A stretch of 8,725 nt of DNA. Source: a bacterium (GTDB taxonomy: Bacteria > Pseudomonadota > Gammaproteobacteria > Burkholderiales > Methylophilaceae). The stretch spans positions 1-8,725 of the forward strand of contig DAIDAS010000145.1 of the NCBI GenBank assembly GCA_027310505.1, given 5' to 3'. Of the stretch, positions 5,573-8,725 are shown piece after piece; the first letter of the stretch is position 1, and each line of letters begins with the position of its first letter. A model generated the notes under the pieces. It was not told the origin of the DNA and ran no database searches. It saw only the letters and a list, made by a program, of their open reading frames with translations. The position numbers were made by a program, and so were the translations under genes.

Positions 5573-6186
5573 GGATGACCTCCATCACGCGGCGGTTCGG
5601 TCACGGTCAGCCAATCGATATCGCAACTGGCGTTGAGATTGGGAGCAAATTTATTCTTTGCCACCATACCTGTTCTGGTCATCACGCAATCGCGCAGGGT
5701 GAAAGGCGCGCGATGCTGGCTGGTCAGGGCATTGACGATGGTCAGCAGGTCGCCCTCGTGCAGCAGTGGTGTTTCGATTTTCATGGGGGAGCGGTGCAGC
5801 ACAAAAGATCCCATCGCCACGTTGAACGGCGGCTTGTAGGTTTCCTGTGCGCCAATGCTGTAGGTGATGCCAAACAGTTTGTATTGCTGGTTGATGGTAC
5901 GCAAATCATCGATCCACTCGATGCGACGCTCTTCACCGATAAACCCCTTCCGGACAAGATCGAGGTACGGCGGCATGTACTTGATGATGGCATCCTTCTC
6001 GTCGCCGGAGGTCTGAAAGCGGTTATGCGCCTGCTGCAGCTGGTTCTGTTGTGCCTGCATGGCCTGCATGGCCAGGTCCTTTTGCTTGCCTGTATATCCC
6101 AGTAGCAGCAGTACGGCGAGAACGACGATGCCCAACACCACCAATGGCAGCTGCAAGACTTTCCAGTCATGACTCGTCAGCTTCAT
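5569..6186 (-). CDS. mshJ: MshJ-like (PilO-like) inner-membrane pilus assembly protein
   Basis: Bitopic inner-membrane protein of 205 residues with the architecture of PilO/GspM-type assembly components. It has a short cytoplasmic N-terminus, one membrane helix (about 13-30, LPLVVLGIVVLAVLLLLG), then a Gln-rich helical coiled-coil stretch (about 34-58). A periplasmic alpha/beta domain follows, including MPPYLDLVRKGFIGEERRIEW (two pieces around 71-91) and ending in CDIDWLTV (188-195). Two cysteines, C167 and C188, may form a disulfide. Its ATG overlaps the MshI-like stop by ATGA, and its own stop overlaps the MshK-like start in the same way, showing tight translational coupling. In MSHA systems MshJ follows MshI, as here. 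Sequence families of this type are poorly conserved, so the name rests on architecture and order as much as on residues. Confidence 0.75.
   Translation of the reverse strand: MKLTSHDWKVLQLPLVVLGIVVLAVLLLLGYTGKQKDLAMQAMQAQQNQLQQAHNRFQTSGDEKDAIIKYMPPYLDLVRKGFIGEERRIEWIDDLRTINQQYKLFGITYSIGAQETYKPPFNVAMGSFVLHRSPMKIETPLLHEGDLLTIVNALTSQHRAPFTLRDCVMTRTGMVAKNKFAPNLNASCDIDWLTVTEPPRDGGHP
5578..5583 (-). promoter_or_regulatory. Strong ribosome binding site of the MshK-like gene
   Basis: GGAGGT within the end of the MshJ-like coding sequence, five bases before the ATG at 5572 and eight before the second ATG at 5569. The spacing slightly favours the second ATG; the difference is one methionine. Confidence 0.65.
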
Positions 6187-7766
6187 GATGCGTTCACCAC
6201 TTTGAGTATGACCTTGAGCTTAAACAGCGCGGCTGGCATCTGCTGTGCCTGCGCATCCAGCGTGCTGCCCTGCAGGCTGGAGTAAGCGCTGACATTCACA
6301 GGCTGCTGCACCACAACGACACTTTCCACCCGAGAGTCTTGCCGAATCCGCTCAGCCAAGCGGTTGACACTATCCAGCGCAGCGCGATAGTCACCATTGA
6401 AATTCCTGATTTCACCGTCGACAAAACCAAGTTCGCGCAGCACGCCCGGTGCACCATTTACCGCTTGTGCCGGAGCTAACGTGCCCTTCGCAGACTGGGA
6501 AGAACTGCTGTCATCCTTGGCATTCAGGTCGTCCGTGAGCTTCCAGCGCAGGCGCTGAAGCTGGATTTCCGGTGCCGTATCCAGCGCGGCAGCCACCACA
6601 TGCATCAGTCTCTGCGGCGTGCGATTATTTGCAGCAATGGTCTGATGCATTTCGACCACCACTTTCAAATCACCCCCAGGCATAGGCGTGGCAGGGAAAT
6701 TTCTGGCGACTTCATCATAACGCCGTTCGAAATCGGTAGTTTGCAGCTTGGCTTGAGAAAGGCGCGTCTGGTAGTCGAGCGTCTCCTTGAAATTCATGGC
6801 TGCAACCATCAGGCTGCCAAGCAGCAATCCGGCAGATGCATACCAAATCCAGCCACGTAGCCGATGCACCAGGTAATCCCTGGTCTGCTCCACAGGTGCC
6901 AGGTTGACCGGTATTCCCCCTTTGACCACGATCTGCATGTAGAGCAGTTCCGGGAATTTATGCAGTGCCTGCACGTCAATCCCGATATGACTGGCCAACT
7001 TCTCCGAGGACAACGCCATGCACTCCAGGCCCAGTTCGTTGCCAATCACGCGGCAGACTTCTTCCCCGGCTCCCCCGCTCACCAGTATCAGCAAACTGAG
7101 TTTCGTATCAGACGCAATCAGGCGCTGACTCAGCAGATAGAGCCGGGTCTTTTCCACCTCCGTCATGTAGAGCTCGGGGTGCCGGGCATTGGGCGACGCA
7201 ACATCGGGTGCCAGGCGGCTGACGCGCAGCTTGCCATCCTGGAAATAGGTCTGGCGCAGGCCGGAAACCTGGCCGTCCATCAGCAGCAGATGCGGGGCGG
7301 TGAGTTTCAGGCGATTTATCAGGAACTGGCTAACCATCGGCAGCAAATAAACCCCTGCCAGCGGGGCGCGCTGCTCGTCCATGGCCAGTATCCAGGGCTG
7401 GATGCTCTCGGCATTGCTCAAGGCCACGAGGAGGAAAATGTCATCCCGTCGCTGCTCGCGCTCGCGACCGATGAACTTCGCGGCGCGATACAAGGTGGTG
7501 CGGTAAAGCTGCCCCAGCTTTCGCTCGAGCAAAACCTGGCGCACCTTGCCCGAGGTGTGCGGCGCGGTTTCGACCCGGTAGTCTTCTTCCACCGCATCGG
7601 CGATCAGGTAGATCGGCACTCCCTGGTGGCGATGCAGAAAGCCCCGAAACCCATTGAGCCCACGTTCATCGTTCTGGAATACCTCGCATGTCACCAGACG
7701 TCCCATGCGCCAGAGGCCGGCGGTGAGTCGGTCGGGGAATGCATACAGAACGATTTTCGAGATCAT
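6183..7766 (-). CDS. mshI: MshI-like pilus assembly protein (PilM/GspL-like plus PilN-like parts)
   Basis: Protein of 527 residues that appears to combine two functions usually split in type IVa pilus systems. Residues 1-300 are a soluble cytoplasmic region resembling the actin-like PilM/GspL fold, including LLLMDGQVSGLRQTYF (160-175), LYLLSQRLI and LLILVSGGAGEEV (225-237). A single membrane helix lies at about 306-325 (WIWYASAGLLLGSLMVAAMN). A helical stretch follows (about 327-357), then a periplasmic PilN-like alpha/beta domain interrupted by a Ser/Lys/Asp-rich linker near 435-455. The gene sits directly after the GspF-like gene (13-base gap, weak GGA ribosome binding site) and before the MshJ-like gene (4-base ATGA overlap). 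It would form the inner-membrane platform with MshJ. It is longer than the MshI I would expect in Vibrio (inference from memory), so functional equivalence is likely but not proven. Confidence 0.72.
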   Translation of the reverse strand: MISKIVLYAFPDRLTAGLWRMGRLVTCEVFQNDERGLNGFRGFLHRHQGVPIYLIADAVEEDYRVETAPHTSGKVRQVLLERKLGQLYRTTLYRAAKFIGREREQRRDDIFLLVALSNAESIQPWILAMDEQRAPLAGVYLLPMVSQFLINRLKLTAPHLLLMDGQVSGLRQTYFQDGKLRVSRLAPDVASPNARHPELYMTEVEKTRLYLLSQRLIASDTKLSLLILVSGGAGEEVCRVIGNELGLECMALSSEKLASHIGIDVQALHKFPELLYMQIVVKGGIPVNLAPVEQTRDYLVHRLRGWIWYASAGLLLGSLMVAAMNFKETLDYQTRLSQAKLQTTDFERRYDEVARNFPATPMPGGDLKVVVEMHQTIAANNRTPQRLMHVVAAALDTAPEIQLQRLRWKLTDDLNAKDDSSSSQSAKGTLAPAQAVNGAPGVLRELGFVDGEIRNFNGDYRAALDSVNRLAERIRQDSRVESVVVVQQPVNVSAYSSLQGSTLDAQAQQMPAALFKLKVILKVVNAS

Positions 7767-7779
7767 CGCAATCCGTTTC

Positions 7780-8725
7780 TTAAAGCTTCAGCTTGCCCAG
7801 CGTATCGTACACCGGGCCCAGTACCGCGAACATGATCATGGCCAGCAGCATACCCAGGATGACCGTAAGCGCAGGCTCAAGCATTTTCAGCATTTTTTCC
7901 ACCGACTCCTTGACGTCGCGATCGTAAAAATAACTGATGTTGAGGAGCGACTTGTCCAGCGCACCCGTGCTCTCGCCGACACGGATCATGCGCACCACCA
8001 GCGGCGGGAACAAGCCCACATTATGAAAACTTTCACTCATGCTGTCACCGGCATTGATCTGCTGCCAGGCGCGTTCGAGTGCGTCGGCCACCACATGGTT
8101 GGCGACGATGTCCTGACAAGTCTTGATGGCATCGAGAATGGGTACGCCGGTCTGGTACATCAGGGCGAAATAGCGCGCAAAACGTGCCATGATGATTTTC
8201 TGCAAAATTTCACCTGTCACGGGCAAATGCAGCTTGACGTAGTCGTAGCGGTACAAGGCCAGCGGGCTTTGCTTGATGGCGATGCTCACAACGAAAATCG
8301 CAAAAACAGGCAAGGACAGGATCAGCCACCAGTAATTCACGAACAGATCCGAAACCGCAATCAGGATGCGGGTCTCCAGGGGTAGCTCCTGACCCATGTT
8401 GCGCAGAAAGGACACCATCTGCGGCACCAGGTACATCATCAGGAACGTGATCGCCCCCAGCACGACCACCATCACAAACATGGGGTAGGCCAGCAGGCGC
8501 TTGGTCTGGGAAATCAGCTCATCCTGCCACTTCAGGGTTGACGCCAGATTATCGAATACCTCCGGCAGCTTGCCGGTCTGCTCCCCTGCCCGAACCAGGC
8601 TGACGAACACATGGCTGAACACCTTGGGGTGCGAAGCCAATGCCTGAGAAAACTGCTTGCCGCCTTCCACCTCGGACACCAGCGCGCCGATCACTTCGCG
8701 CAGTTGGGGGTTCACCGTGCTGTCG
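7780..8725 (-). CDS. GspF/PilC-family inner-membrane platform protein, C-terminal 314 residues (partial at right edge)
   Basis: Polytopic inner-membrane protein of type II secretion and type IV pilus systems, likely the MshG equivalent. The frame is open through the right edge; the GTG at 8715 is an internal valine and not a start, because NPQLREVIGAL belongs to the first GspF domain. Two homologous halves are visible. The first has FVSLVRAGEQTGKL (about 40-53, counting from the edge) and the second has VVRMIRVGESTGAL (243-256). Membrane segments lie at about 78-100, 131-150 and 284-306. RFARYFALMYQTGVPILDAI (181-200) is the characteristic opening of the second half, and the protein ends with the usual GPVYDTLGKL. 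Roughly the first 80-90 residues of a normal protein of about 400 are missing. It is the first gene of the cluster seen here and precedes the MshI-like gene by 13 bases. Confidence 0.92.
   Translation of the reverse strand, partial: DSTVNPQLREVIGALVSEVEGGKQFSQALASHPKVFSHVFVSLVRAGEQTGKLPEVFDNLASTLKWQDELISQTKRLLAYPMFVMVVVLGAITFLMMYLVPQMVSFLRNMGQELPLETRILIAVSDLFVNYWWLILSLPVFAIFVVSIAIKQSPLALYRYDYVKLHLPVTGEILQKIIMARFARYFALMYQTGVPILDAIKTCQDIVANHVVADALERAWQQINAGDSMSESFHNVGLFPPLVVRMIRVGESTGALDKSLLNISYFYDRDVKESVEKMLKMLEPALTVILGMLLAMIMFAVLGPVYDTLGKLKL

Noticed and set aside
6864..7835. Long open frame of 323 codons on the plus strand opposite the MshI-like gene
   Set aside because: It is antisense to a well-supported gene, and its product is rich in His/Gln/Arg with no recognisable domain, as expected for a mirror frame of GC-rich coding DNA.
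7654..8385. Open frame of 243 codons on the plus strand opposite the GspF-like gene
   Set aside because: It overlaps a clear GspF-family coding region, has no domain signal, and its His/Gln-rich composition is typical of an antisense shadow.
8713..8715. GTG as the start codon of the GspF-like gene
   Set aside because: The frame stays open to the window edge, and the following residues align with the interior of the first GspF domain, so the gene is truncated by the window.

Overview
The window looks like an ordinary chromosomal stretch of a moderately GC-rich Gram-negative bacterium. The gene content (a ValS of the bacterial/proteobacterial type, an NfeD/QmcA membrane pair, and an MSHA-like pilus biogenesis operon with MshI/MshJ/MshK-type proteins) suggests a betaproteobacterium, perhaps of the Nitrosomonadales. 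That placement is an inference from protein resemblance only.

Layout. Bases 1-954 (minus strand) hold the N-terminal 318 residues of valyl-tRNA synthetase, cut by the left edge. A roughly 107-base divergent spacer (955-1061) separates it from a plus-strand pair, an NfeD-like protein (1062-1517) and a stomatin/SPFH protein of the QmcA type (1530-2372). From 2399 to the right edge everything is on the minus strand and tightly packed. In transcription order these are a GspF/PilC-like inner-membrane protein (partial), an MshI-like PilM/PilN-type assembly protein, an MshJ-like (PilO-like) protein, an MshK-like secreted protein, a K/X-type pilin-like gene broken by a frameshift, a classical type IV prepilin with an FTLVE motif, and finally a MoeB/ThiF-family adenylyltransferase. 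Start/stop overlaps (ATGA) and gaps of 3-28 bases suggest one operon. No tRNA, rRNA, CRISPR array or insertion sequence was seen.

How the genes fit together. The GspF-like platform, the MshI/MshJ inner-membrane assembly proteins and the MshK-like periplasmic protein would assemble the two pilin-like products into a type IV pilus or pseudopilus resembling the MSHA system. The ATPase, secretin and major pilin that such a system needs are not in this window and presumably lie upstream of the right edge. NfeD plus QmcA form a separate membrane-quality/microdomain pair.

The main point of interest is the pilin-like gene at 3885-5103. A run of nine G residues on the coding strand (4220-4228) splits it into two overlapping open frames. 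Removing one G would give a continuous 405-residue protein. The out-of-frame C-terminal part clearly repeats a module found earlier in the same protein and again in the neighbouring prepilin. This may be a phase-variable switch, a recent pseudogene or a homopolymer sequencing error; the sequence alone cannot tell which.
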